A DNA stretch of 22,203 bases from CAYLXX01 sp964387955 (GCA_964387955.1 CAYLXX010000015.1:1-22203); one strand, 5' to 3'; shown: positions 13,644 to 21,032, counted from the stretch's first letter. The notes: a model not told the origin generated them from the letters alone. Made by a program: numbers and translations.

Positions 13644-14414
13644 TTACATCAATATTCTACTTAAGGTTGAATGTAGGCGCTGAACAACAACATTATTTTG
13701 ATCTCTTGCGGCAGAGTTGATTCGCTTGGCGTTATGGATATAAATAGGCAAAGGACGAGACTCACCCATAATGCTGCTGGCTACTCTAACTTGCAATTCC
13801 AGAAATTTGATAATATCTTTTTCTGGAAGAAAGTTGAATGCTCTACTGGCCCAATCAGCACTAATGATGAATAAAGGTCCATTTTTAGTTTCCAACGCCT
13901 CTTTTTCAAGTCTTGTTATACCTCCACCTATGGTGAGAGCGATACCTTTAGCAACATGTTCGTGGCTAAACCGTTTAAGACATGCATCCGCTGTTGCTGT
14001 AAGGCTTAAGAGGTGCTCAGACGGAGTAATATGACCTGCATAATTCACATCATCTTCTGAGAATTGACCTATCATTTGTGCAGTTTCATGCACAACCTCC
14101 TCATCGGTTTCAAACCCTTGTGCAGCTGCCCAACCACAACCATGATGACTGGTGTAGTTTATTGGCAAACCTAAGTCAGAAGAAATTTTATTCAGAGCAC
14201 GGAAAGCCACAGGTGCAACTTTTGCAGTAAGCAATCTGCTCTCAATAGGAAATTTTTTTAGGTCACCGCCTTCAAGACGTGAAAGACCAGTACCTCCCAT
14301 ACCGAAATAGAATTGCCCGTCTCCTACGTGAATCCCCTCATCCATGCAGCCTACAACAGTAGAGCGAAACGAAGGTCGTCGAATTTCGACGGGCGAATAA
14401 TTAGTTGATTCCAT
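13644..14414 (-). CDS. Carbonic-anhydrase-like metal-motif protein, divergent paralogue candidate
   Basis: A 256-aa protein of no named family that I know. Near its N-terminus VVGC23-M-D25-EG is followed by FGMGGTG (38-43), then NYTSH90-H91-G-C93-G-W. This is the Cys-x-Asp / GG / His-x-(x)-Cys-Gly order of beta-class carbonic anhydrases (CxDSR ... HxxCG) and of the next gene, so the two may be distant paralogues. The dyad Arg is replaced (DEG instead of DSR/DGR), so activity is doubtful. The rest includes TIGGGITRLE (161-170) and SADWASRAFNFLPE (185-198). The -10 TATAAT (14435-14440) lies 20 nt upstream, divergent from and overlapping the promoter of the glycosyltransferase gene. It leads a unit with the zeta-CA-like and CYTH genes. 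Confidence 0.5.
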   Translation of the reverse strand: MESTNYSPVEIRRPSFRSTVVGCMDEGIHVGDGQFYFGMGGTGLSRLEGGDLKKFPIESRLLTAKVAPVAFRALNKISSDLGLPINYTSHHGCGWAAAQGFETDEEVVHETAQMIGQFSEDDVNYAGHITPSEHLLSLTATADACLKRFSHEHVAKGIALTIGGGITRLEKEALETKNGPLFIISADWASRAFNFLPEKDIIKFLELQVRVASSIMGESRPLPIYIHNAKRINSAARDQNNVVVQRLHSTLSRILM

Positions 14415-14434
14415 AATTCGCCACGAAGTAATCG

Positions 14435-14442
14435 ATTATACT
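14435..14442. promoter_or_regulatory. Overlapping divergent -10 boxes
   Basis: The 8 bp ATTATACT hold TATAAT for the minus strand (14435-14440) and TATACT for the plus strand (14437-14442), sharing 4 bp. They serve the CA-like gene (ATG 20 nt away) and the glycosyltransferase (ATG 12 nt away) in a 40-bp intergenic gap. Polymerase should not be able to use both at once. Confidence 0.6.
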
Positions 14443-14454
14443 ACAATATATACC

Positions 14455-15462
14455 ATGAATAAAGTTGTTGTGTACGATCCAACTGCTTCAGACGAAATGA
14501 GTCGAGTACGAGGGGTTGGACGCTACCTACAAGTGCTTCGAGAAAATTTCAGTGATTGGAAATTTACCAATGATATAAGCCAAGTTTCACACGATACAGT
14601 ATTCGTCAATCCTTTTTTCAATTTTCTCCAACCGCCAGTTCCAACAACCAGTGCTCGTCTCAACATTGCCATAATTCACGACCTTATTCCTCTCAAGTAT
14701 CCTCACCATTTCCCAATTGGTTTAAGAGGAAATCTCAATGTATTTTTAAATAAACAATCTCTTAAAAAATATGATTTGGTTATTACCGACTCGTTTGCTA
14801 GTAAAAAAGATATTATAAACCTACTCAAATTGCCCGATGAAAAAATTACAGTCATTTACCCTCCAGTAAGCAAAATTTTTTCCGAAAAAATAATCTATAA
14901 AAAAAGTGCGGATAATTTTTCACTACCGAATCAATATTGCATATATGTAGGTGATGCAACATGGAATAAAAATCTTGTGACAATGGCCCGTGCAATCAAA
15001 GAAATAAATATTACATGCGTTTGTGTAGGAAAAATTTTTAAGACTACTGACAATCTCAATCATCCATGGCAAAAAGAATTGCATGAATTTCTACAAGAAA
15101 CCAAAAACGACAAACGATTTATGTTTCCTGGATATGTGTCCGATGAAGAATTAATTGTGTTGTATAAAAATGCTCACTGCAATGTCTTAGTTTCAAGAGA
15201 TGAAGGGTTTGGATTCTCTTTTGTGGAAGCGGCTACTATCAGCACGCCTTCAATACTATCTAGCATAGATGTATTGCAGGAGACTGCTGGCGACGCTGCT
15301 TTATTTGCCAATTTTGACGATTATACAAACATCGCCAATCAAATCGGTGAACTTTATTTCAACGAGGATACACGAAAATTATATGCTACAAAATCCAAGT
15401 ATCGCAGTAAATTTTTTTCTAGAGATAAATTCAAAAAAGATTTTTTAACTGTCATGCAATAA
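14455..15462 (+). CDS. Family 4-type glycosyltransferase
   Basis: A 335-aa GT-B glycosyltransferase, probably transferring a sugar from a nucleotide-sugar to a lipid or glycan at the membrane. The N-terminal domain has GVGRYLQ (20-26) and AIIHDLIPLKYPHHF (72-86). The C-terminal domain has YVGDATWNKNL (164-174) and the EX7E nucleotide-sugar site E250-GFGFSFV-E258. Length is slightly short for GT4 (360-400). No membrane helix. It is divergent from the CA-like gene with overlapping -10 boxes and followed after 7 nt by a small membrane protein. Donor and acceptor are unknown; cell-envelope glycan synthesis is inferred. Confidence 0.88.
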   Translation: MNKVVVYDPTASDEMSRVRGVGRYLQVLRENFSDWKFTNDISQVSHDTVFVNPFFNFLQPPVPTTSARLNIAIIHDLIPLKYPHHFPIGLRGNLNVFLNKQSLKKYDLVITDSFASKKDIINLLKLPDEKITVIYPPVSKIFSEKIIYKKSADNFSLPNQYCIYVGDATWNKNLVTMARAIKEINITCVCVGKIFKTTDNLNHPWQKELHEFLQETKNDKRFMFPGYVSDEELIVLYKNAHCNVLVSRDEGFGFSFVEAATISTPSILSSIDVLQETAGDAALFANFDDYTNIANQIGELYFNEDTRKLYATKSKYRSKFFSRDKFKKDFLTVMQ

Positions 15463-15469
15463 CTTTCAT

Positions 15470-15664
15470 ATGGATCTCATGTTTTATATTGTCGCAAGCG
15501 GTGTCTACATCATGTTTATCCATTTTGCTGTGGCAATCAAAAATCAATTCAATGTTTTTCTTATGATCGGAGTATTTGCACTGGGAGGATTGATCGGTGG
15601 TCTCATGGGATCGTACGAAATAGGATTTGTTGTAGCTTTAATTCTTTCCCTAGTTTTTTGGTGA
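15470..15664 (+). CDS. Small membrane protein, 64 aa
   Basis: Two hydrophobic helices (about 4-24 and 29-63, the second with GLIGGLMGSYEIG and perhaps split in two), a short polar loop IKNQF, and a terminal FW. No family recognised. It begins 7 nt after the glycosyltransferase stop and is probably cotranscribed with it. Its last 15 bp overlap the 3' end of convergent tatD. It could assist the glycosyltransferase at the membrane, but nothing in the sequence proves this. Confidence 0.6.
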   Translation: MDLMFYIVASGVYIMFIHFAVAIKNQFNVFLMIGVFALGGLIGGLMGSYEIGFVVALILSLVFW

Positions 15665-16480
15665 CTTCAGTTGAAAAAGTTGTAAACTATTTTCAAAAGT
15701 CTGTCGCATTACTTCTTCCTTATTGATATTTTTTAACTCGGCTATTTTTTCGGCGATGATGGGAATATTTTTGGGTTCATTGGGAAATAATCTTTGAGTA
15801 CGTAATGGTTCGGGTAAAAGAAATGGTGAATCCGTCTCTAAGACAAGCATTGATAGCGGTACTTTTTTAATAAAATTTTGTTTTTCTTGCCAATATGTTA
15901 GATCTCCATCAACTCCGATAAACATTTTGTGTTCTTGTGCAAATGCAAGCAGTTCCTCATCTGGTTCACAACAATGAAAGACTGTATGATTTTCAAGAGA
16001 AGTTTCCCAAATAGAATCCAGCATGCCAAGAAGATCTTGCTTAGCTTCACGATTATGAACAATCAAACTTTTTTTATATTTTATTGCAAGCAAAACTAGT
16101 TCTTTGAATAATTTTTTTTGGATTTCGATAAATGATTCATCAACATTGTAGGCAGCGTACTTAGTGTTCTCGTATACATGTCTATCGATACCAACTTCAC
16201 CCACTGCAACGACTTTTTCATGACTAATAAGCTTCTCAATTTCGACTAAGTGGTTGTGTATTGACATGTCTTTCATTTCATACACATGATGTGGATGAAT
16301 ACCAACTGCGGCATACATAGTTTCATGACCAGTAGCTACTTCAATGGCTTTTTGAGAGGTGGCAATATCTGTGCCAGGTACAGTAATGTGAGTTACATTG
16401 ATGTTAATTGCCCGTTGAATGACATCGGCAACATTTTTTTTAAATCTTGAAAAATTGAGGTGGCAATGTGTATCGAACAT
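15650..16480 (-). CDS. tatD: TatD-family metal-dependent deoxyribonuclease
   Basis: A 276-aa TIM-barrel amidohydrolase-fold nuclease. Metal ligands visible: H5 and H7 (FDTHCHLNF), E95 (GEVGID), H142 (IVHNREA), H169 (FHCCEP) and D217 (LETDSPFLLP). Other family motifs are GIHPHHVYE (60-68) and LTYW. I start at the ATG at 16480, not at upstream in-frame codons, because the family begins within a few residues of the DxHCH motif and because TATAAT lies 9 nt upstream. An insertion-like stretch RHVYENTKYAAYNVDESF follows GEVGID. The start codon is only 18 bp from the divergent rpiB start; the 3' end overlaps the small membrane protein gene. Confidence 0.93.
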   Translation of the reverse strand: MFDTHCHLNFSRFKKNVADVIQRAININVTHITVPGTDIATSQKAIEVATGHETMYAAVGIHPHHVYEMKDMSIHNHLVEIEKLISHEKVVAVGEVGIDRHVYENTKYAAYNVDESFIEIQKKLFKELVLLAIKYKKSLIVHNREAKQDLLGMLDSIWETSLENHTVFHCCEPDEELLAFAQEHKMFIGVDGDLTYWQEKQNFIKKVPLSMLVLETDSPFLLPEPLRTQRLFPNEPKNIPIIAEKIAELKNINKEEVMRQTFENSLQLFQLKSPKN

Positions 16481-16483
16481 ATA

Positions 16484-16495
16484 TGGTATATTATA
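16484..16495. promoter_or_regulatory. Interlocked divergent -10 boxes of tatD and rpiB
   Basis: Plus strand: extended -10 TGG-TATATT (16484-16492), 6 nt before the rpiB ATG. Minus strand: TATAAT (16490-16495), 9 nt before the tatD ATG. The two overlap by 3 bp within an 18-bp gap between start codons, so both messages must be leaderless if these boxes are used, with -35 contacts inside the opposite gene. Confidence 0.65.
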
Positions 16496-16498
16496 CTC

Positions 16499-16939
16499 AT
16501 GACAGTCTTTATAGGGGCTGACCACCGCGGATTTGAATTAAAAAACCAGATCATTGAGTATCTTCAAGAGAAAAATATCCGCATCGAGGATATGGGCAAT
16601 TTCGAAAAAGATCCACGAGACGATTATGTCGATTATGCCCAAAAAGTCGCCCAAGCTGTGCTCCAAAACCCTCTCGAATTTGTCGGAATTGTCATTTGCG
16701 CATCTGGCGTTGGTGTGGATATCGCCGCCAATAGATTGAAAGGTATTCGCAGTGGTCTGGGATTTGACGAAGTGCAGGTCAAAAATATGAGAGAAGATGA
16801 TCAAACCAATGTACTTGCAATACCTGCAGATTTTGTCGATTTTGAAAAAGCCAAAAAACTGATTGATGCATTTATCGAAGCAGTACCCAAAGAAGAAGAA
16901 AAATATTTACGAAGGATCCACAAACTAGACAATCTTTAA
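16499..16939 (+). CDS. rpiB: RpiB/LacA-family sugar-phosphate isomerase
   Basis: A 146-aa protein of the ribose-5-phosphate isomerase B family (interconverts ribose-5-P and ribulose-5-P). It starts MTVFIGADHRGFELK with D8-H9; the catalytic C67 is in VICASGVGVDIAANR (family ICGTGIGxSIAANK); KGIRSG and NVLA follow. The ring-opening His of E. coli RpiB (H99 in HNDTNVL) is Asp here (REDDQTNVL), and the following GSR is absent. Activity or substrate may therefore differ. The ATG at 16499 is chosen over an upstream in-frame ATG at 16460 by family alignment and by the -10 box 6 nt away. The TAA stop interlocks with that of convergent dprA in TTAA. Confidence 0.88.
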   Translation: MTVFIGADHRGFELKNQIIEYLQEKNIRIEDMGNFEKDPRDDYVDYAQKVAQAVLQNPLEFVGIVICASGVGVDIAANRLKGIRSGLGFDEVQVKNMREDDQTNVLAIPADFVDFEKAKKLIDAFIEAVPKEEEKYLRRIHKLDNL

Positions 16940-18027
16940 TGCTTAATTGTATATTTACCTTCTGAATTTTTTATTATTAATCCTCTTAGTTCAAGTGACG
17001 ATAATATCTCTAAATTTTGGATAATTGATCTCTGCAGTTTACGCGTTAATTCGTCAATACTGCGGGGAGAGTATGAAATAAGCTCCATAACATCTCTCTC
17101 AGGTAATGTTAAGCGAGAAAAATCGATAGTAGATTCTTGTAATGAAGAATCAAAATGCAAATAAGCTAGTAATTGATCAGGGGAAGTCAACATTTGTCCT
17201 CCCTCTTTAAGTAATGCAATCGGTGCCTCGGAAAGCTGTGAGTTAAGAGGCACTGGTAAAATAAACACATCTTTGCCCTGATCGAGAGCGTACCGTGCAG
17301 TAATCAATGCTCCAGAATCTTTTGTTCCTTCAACAACAAGAACAGTCTTGGCAATTCCCGAAATGAGTCGATTACGGGCCCTAAACAATCCCTTGACAAC
17401 TGTCATACCTGGAGGAAACTCAGAAATTAACAGCCCTCCTGACCGAATAATTTTTTCGTATAAAGCTTTGTTTGATGGCGGATAAATAATATCTACCCCA
17501 CAACCTAAGAATGCAATTGTTCTTCCTCCAACGGCCAAGGCCGCCTCATGAGCCTCACTATCTATGCCGATTGCCATCCCCGAAACCACTACGCATCCTG
17601 CTTTAGCTAAGGCACTCGCAAACCTCTTGGCAAGATATTCGCCATAATCTGAGGATTTACGCGTACCAACAACGGCTACATACGTATCTTGTCCAGAAGA
17701 GTAATTCTCGATTTGGCCTTTCACATAGAGACAAATTGGCATATCTTTGAGTTGTATAAATATCGCTGGGTAGTAAGCATCTTCTGGAGTGATAATTTGG
17801 ATACCCTTTTGAGTAAGTTCTCTAATTTTTTCTAGTGGGTCAAACGATCGCCTGAATCTATCAAATCTCGTGGCTATGTCAGGACCAAAAGCTAGTAGAT
17901 AATCCTTATATGGAGCGCTATATGCTTTCTCAAGACTCCTATATTTGATCATCAGGTGTTTGAATCGGAGCGGACCAATACCGATAAAGTGTGAGTAGGC
18001 CACATAGTAAGCGAGGTTGGGAGACAT
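16936..18027 (-). CDS. dprA: DNA processing protein DprA
   Basis: Loads RecA on incoming single-stranded DNA during natural transformation; also called Smf. 363 aa, typical. A helical N-terminus (1-75; FIGIGPLRFKHL resembles a helix-hairpin-helix) precedes the Rossmann-like core: VVGTRKSSDYGE (119-130), SGMAIGIDSEAH (149-160), FLGCGVDIIYPPSN (173-186), SEFPPG (202-207), FRARNRLISG (215-224) and SGALITARYALDQGKDVFILP (238-258). A winged-helix tail (about 300-360) ends LELRGLIIKNSEGKYTIKH. TACAAT lies 6 nt before the ATG. Its presence suggests DNA uptake competence, consistent with many Patescibacteria. Confidence 0.95.
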   Translation of the reverse strand: MSPNLAYYVAYSHFIGIGPLRFKHLMIKYRSLEKAYSAPYKDYLLAFGPDIATRFDRFRRSFDPLEKIRELTQKGIQIITPEDAYYPAIFIQLKDMPICLYVKGQIENYSSGQDTYVAVVGTRKSSDYGEYLAKRFASALAKAGCVVVSGMAIGIDSEAHEAALAVGGRTIAFLGCGVDIIYPPSNKALYEKIIRSGGLLISEFPPGMTVVKGLFRARNRLISGIAKTVLVVEGTKDSGALITARYALDQGKDVFILPVPLNSQLSEAPIALLKEGGQMLTSPDQLLAYLHFDSSLQESTIDFSRLTLPERDVMELISYSPRSIDELTRKLQRSIIQNLEILSSLELRGLIIKNSEGKYTIKH

Positions 18028-18033
18028 GGAGAG

Positions 18034-18039
18034 ATTGTA
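18034..18039 (-). promoter_or_regulatory. -10 box 6 nt before dprA
   Basis: TACAAT on the minus strand followed by CTCTCC and the ATG, predicting a leaderless message. The -35 is weak. Confidence 0.45.
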
Positions 18040-18097
18040 GTTGATTTAGAGCCCCATTGCAGTCGCCTATCTGCTACAAGCACCTATAAATATACTA

Positions 18098-18103
18098 TAT
18101 AAT
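18098..18103 (+). promoter_or_regulatory. -10 box 6 nt before the rpe-like gene
   Basis: TATAAT then GTTTGT and ATG. A second -10-like TATACT (18091-18096) overlaps just upstream. Leaderless start predicted; no clear -35. Confidence 0.5.
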
Positions 18104-18109
18104 GTTTGT

Positions 18110-18784
18110 ATGAAATTCATTCCTGCTCCCCTCACCGACTCAATTGAAGAGCTTGAAAGACAACTAGAGTTATTTTCCCCTCATTTCAGGACAATTGCCA
18201 TAGATATCGTCGATAAAAATTTTAACCCAACTCCCACTTACCAGATACAAGATCTAATTTCATTCAGCTCCATATGGATAACCGATAACATTAAAAATAT
18301 ACAGTTGGACTTTGACTTAATGGTGTATGATTGGGAAAATTGTCTTGATCAACTTGCAGAATTAAGCAAGCAAGTAATGGTGCATAATGTGTTTCTACAT
18401 TCGCAGACGTTAACAAACAAACCATACCCTATAGATAATAATTTTCCCTTTTCTATAGGTCTTGCTATTGACCCAGAGGATGAAATCGAGGATTTGGCTC
18501 GTCACATAAATCTAAACATGGTAAAAGCTATTCAAATCATGACGGTTAAATCTGGAGCACAGGGACAAGCCTTAGATACTAAATTGTTAAATAAAATAGG
18601 TACATTGAGAAGCAATAACTATAGTAACAATATTTATGTCGATGGAGGTATCAATGAACAAACCCTACAGGCTATTTTCTCACAAAAGTACCTACCTGAT
18701 TTTGTCTGCATAGGTTCCTACTTAAGCCGTGCTGGAGATGATCTTCAAAGACGTATTGACTACCTTAAGGCAAAAGAAGAGTGA
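18110..18784 (+). CDS. Ribulose-phosphate 3-epimerase-like TIM-barrel protein with altered metal site
   Basis: A 224-aa protein aligning by motif to ribulose-phosphate 3-epimerase. IDIVDKNFNP (31-40) corresponds to HxDVMDGxFVP, LDFDLMVYDWE (66-76) to VHLMVxxPE, VKSGAQGQAL (146-155) to VxPGFGGQxF, and YVDGGIN (176-182) to DGGI. Of the four metal ligands of the family (His, Asp, His, Asp), the first His is A30 and the second is D69, while D32 and D178 remain. The phosphate-site glycines are partly kept. It may be an epimerase with a different metal site, a related sugar-phosphate enzyme, or inactive. The last 20 bp overlap the convergent glycoside hydrolase gene. Confidence 0.75.
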   Translation: MKFIPAPLTDSIEELERQLELFSPHFRTIAIDIVDKNFNPTPTYQIQDLISFSSIWITDNIKNIQLDFDLMVYDWENCLDQLAELSKQVMVHNVFLHSQTLTNKPYPIDNNFPFSIGLAIDPEDEIEDLARHINLNMVKAIQIMTVKSGAQGQALDTKLLNKIGTLRSNNYSNNIYVDGGINEQTLQAIFSQKYLPDFVCIGSYLSRAGDDLQRRIDYLKAKEE

Positions 18785-20438
18785 ATAATTGGGGATTTTG
18801 AATTAAGGTGACAAGGTCTTTATATGTCAACGCTCCATCGAGGTTGAAATCTAGTGGATACATCCTCTCAAAGGAGGCATTATTGGCGCCTTTTTTGAAG
18901 CTGACGAATGTTTGTCTGGGTAGATAATATGGTTTAAGTATTACTACCCGATACGGCTTATTTAAAACTACATTTTGCACCTCAGTAATACTACCTTTTG
19001 TATGTTCAACCGCAATATTTTTTCTCTTATAAATCAGCTTTTGATTCTCGTCAAATACCTGAATCTCAAAATCAGTACCTTTATTTTTTAATCTGGGGTA
19101 AAGGGAAACATTGAAGTCCAGCGAGGGTAGCGGGACTACTTCAAAACTCCACTCTGGGCCAGTTAAGATTTTATCGTCTCCGTGCATAAGATAAAGTTGA
19201 GTAGTTTTTTTCTCGGGTTTACTGCCTGTTTTAACGACAAATTGGAGTTCCTGATCTTCAAACGGATTGATATCTGAAATATCTGAGAAAAAATGTGCGA
19301 AATTGAGGTCAGCGTCGAGATGATAATCATATTGATGATCCCAAAATGCCTGACCAGTATTGGTGACATCGATTTTAAATTGATAGCTAGAATTGACTAC
19401 AAGCTCTTTTGGTAATTCATATGCTAAGGATCCTGACTCTTTAATTTCAGGTTTACCTGATTGTTTAGCGAGATCTTTGACTGTGTAAAATTGATCATAA
19501 TAGTCGTCGCTTCCTTGCATTCTCCAGGAAAAATGGAGAAACGGCTCGGTTTGATAATCAAGAACAAAAGGGGTAACAGCAACGACATCGTTATCTGGCA
19601 GCCAAATGGATTCGTAAGCTGTTTGAAAGTGATTAGCTACACCGATACGGGAGATTTTTGCTCCGTCCCAACCAGTTTCAGTGATAAATACCGGCAATTT
19701 TTTGACTCCATATCGAGATAAAAGATCAAGCTCCCAGCGATAATTTTGTATGCTTCCCCTGCCTATCCCGTACGGAGAGCCGGCAAAACCTGGATTCGGG
19801 TACGAGTGAGACGCTAACCCTGATAAAACTTCATTCCAATCTTTGATGGTGTCTCCTGTGAATACCTGGGATAAAAATACTTCTTCATCCTCATATGATG
19901 GCCTTGCAGAAGGTGCAGAGGCATCCATACCTGCCAGCATAATAAAAAAGTCTTGGTTTTTTTCTTTTAATTTTTTGGCTAGTGCTAAAGTAACTTCTCT
20001 AAAATTAACTGGGTCAACTTCTCCACCCCATTCTGCGCCATGATTGGGTTCGTTGAAAAGCACAATGTATCTATCTTTCACCACCCAATTTAATGAATCT
20101 AAAAAATTTACCCAACCATCAATGTCGTCTTGGGTCGGGCGCCGCCAGGCGGCGCCCTCAGGCTGAGTAGCTAAACGGATAATGGGTATTAAATGCAATT
20201 TACGCAGCTCATTGAATATGTTTTGCCACTTACCTTTATCTCGATCATTTTCCTGAAGGACTAATGTTACATACCCCCAATCACCGTGAGTATTCACTAA
20301 TTCTGCTGCTTTTTTTAGAGTTTCTGTATCAGGTTGTGCAAGATGTATGCCGAATTTATTATTTGGTTTTGATTGATCAAAAGCAGATACTTGCGGCACA
20401 AGAAACAAGCAGAATAATACGATAATAAGATACTTCAT
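18765..20438 (-). CDS. Secreted glycoside hydrolase-like protein with C-terminal dockerin-like loop
   Basis: A 557-aa exported protein. The signal peptide is MKYLIIVLFCLFLVPQVSA (1-19). A TIM-barrel domain (about 25-330) of GH clan A type has a probable acid/base E130 (LFNEPNHGAEW) and nucleophile E254 (FITETGWDG), plus ASHSYPNPG (209-217). Next are one or two beta-sandwich modules (about 335-520; YQFKIDVTNTGQAFW resembles a CARDB-like domain), and one calcium loop D530-x-N-x-D534-G...D541 of dockerin type. The start is the ATG at 20438, since this gives a clean signal peptide and TATAAT lies 12 nt upstream; longer in-frame extensions read into dcd. Substrate unknown. A 21-bp GC-rich palindrome (20137-20157) sits in its coding sequence. 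Confidence 0.85.
   Translation of the reverse strand: MKYLIIVLFCLFLVPQVSAFDQSKPNNKFGIHLAQPDTETLKKAAELVNTHGDWGYVTLVLQENDRDKGKWQNIFNELRKLHLIPIIRLATQPEGAAWRRPTQDDIDGWVNFLDSLNWVVKDRYIVLFNEPNHGAEWGGEVDPVNFREVTLALAKKLKEKNQDFFIMLAGMDASAPSARPSYEDEEVFLSQVFTGDTIKDWNEVLSGLASHSYPNPGFAGSPYGIGRGSIQNYRWELDLLSRYGVKKLPVFITETGWDGAKISRIGVANHFQTAYESIWLPDNDVVAVTPFVLDYQTEPFLHFSWRMQGSDDYYDQFYTVKDLAKQSGKPEIKESGSLAYELPKELVVNSSYQFKIDVTNTGQAFWDHQYDYHLDADLNFAHFFSDISDINPFEDQELQFVVKTGSKPEKKTTQLYLMHGDDKILTGPEWSFEVVPLPSLDFNVSLYPRLKNKGTDFEIQVFDENQKLIYKRKNIAVEHTKGSITEVQNVVLNKPYRVVILKPYYLPRQTFVSFKKGANNASFERMYPLDFNLDGALTYKDLVTLIQNPQLFTLLLP
20137..20157. repeat. GC-rich 21-bp palindrome inside the hydrolase gene
   Basis: Arms GGGCGCCGCC (20137-20146) and GGCGGCGCCC (20148-20157) around a single A: ten perfect base pairs, all G/C, in an AT-rich gene. 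It encodes G-A-A-W-R-R on the minus strand. Only one copy is in the window; a weaker look-alike (CCTCC-GGC-GGAGG) is at 4523-4535. Confidence 0.6.
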
Positions 20439-20450
20439 GTTGATTATTTT

Positions 20451-20456
20451 ATTATA
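20451..20456 (-). promoter_or_regulatory. -10 box of the hydrolase gene, overlapping the dcd stop
   Basis: TATAAT on the minus strand, 12 nt before the ATG at 20438. Its bases include the TAA stop of dcd (20452-20454). Confidence 0.5.
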
Positions 20457-21006
20457 CCCTAGGCAGTACAATTTTTCTCTGGTGGGAGTACTTACCAGCC
20501 AGATCTTTGTAGGATTTTTGCGCCTCTTCACTCGATTCAAAAAAAACTATATTAGCAATTCCTTCGTGAGCATAAATTTTGGCAGGTAGTGGCGTAGTAT
20601 TGGAAATCTCAATCACCAAATATCCTTCCCATTCGGGTTGAACCGGAGTAACGTTTACGATAATGCCGCATCTAGCATACGTAGATTTACCAATACATAA
20701 ACCGAGTACTTTTTTAGGAATGCGCAAATATTCGACACTTCGTGAAAGAGCAAATGAATTAGGCGGAATAATACATTCTTTGCCTTTAAAATTTACAAAT
20801 GATTTCTCATTGAAATGTTTTGGATCAACAACCACTGAATATGTATTAGTGAATATTTTAAACTCGTCCGCAACTCGCAGATCATATCCGTATGAGGAAA
20901 GTCCATAACTCACTTTACCACCTCGCATAATTTTTGAAGTAAACGGCTCAATCATGCGATGCTTTCTCACCATCTGTTTGATCCAACGATCAGGCATTAT
21001 TGACAT
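20452..21006 (-). CDS. dcd: dCTP deaminase
   Basis: Deaminates dCTP to dUTP, feeding dUMP to thymidylate synthase. 184 aa, of the trimeric Dcd/dUTPase fold. Motifs: SSYGYDLRVADEFKIF (37-52; family SSYGLDxR), FALSRSVEYLRIP (85-97), the catalytic S108 and R112 in GKSTYARCGIIVNVTP, and E133 in GYLVIEISN; the C-terminal GKYSHQRKIVLPRV matches the nucleotide-closing tail. Whether it also hydrolyses dUTP (bifunctional form) cannot be judged. The start is the ATG at 21006, since TGT-TATAAT ends 8 nt upstream, though MPDRW (ATG at 20997) is the more usual N-terminus. With thyA and folA here, it supports de novo dTMP synthesis. Confidence 0.95.
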   Translation of the reverse strand: MSIMPDRWIKQMVRKHRMIEPFTSKIMRGGKVSYGLSSYGYDLRVADEFKIFTNTYSVVVDPKHFNEKSFVNFKGKECIIPPNSFALSRSVEYLRIPKKVLGLCIGKSTYARCGIIVNVTPVQPEWEGYLVIEISNTTPLPAKIYAHEGIANIVFFESSEEAQKSYKDLAGKYSHQRKIVLPRV

Positions 21007-21014
21007 ACGGCACC

Positions 21015-21023
21015 ATTATAACA
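21015..21023 (-). promoter_or_regulatory. Extended -10 promoter of dcd (leaderless)
   Basis: TGT-TATAAT on the minus strand, 8 nt before the ATG at 21006. Confidence 0.65.
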
Positions 21024-21032
21024 AATGATCTG

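Noticed and set aside
16460..16498. N-terminal extension of rpiB from an upstream in-frame ATG
   Set aside because: The added 13 residues overlap the divergent tatD start and are absent in the family, which begins just before GADHxG.
20439..20540. Longer N-terminus of the hydrolase reading into dcd
   Set aside because: The shorter start gives a proper signal peptide and sits behind a -10 box; the extension is dcd in another frame.
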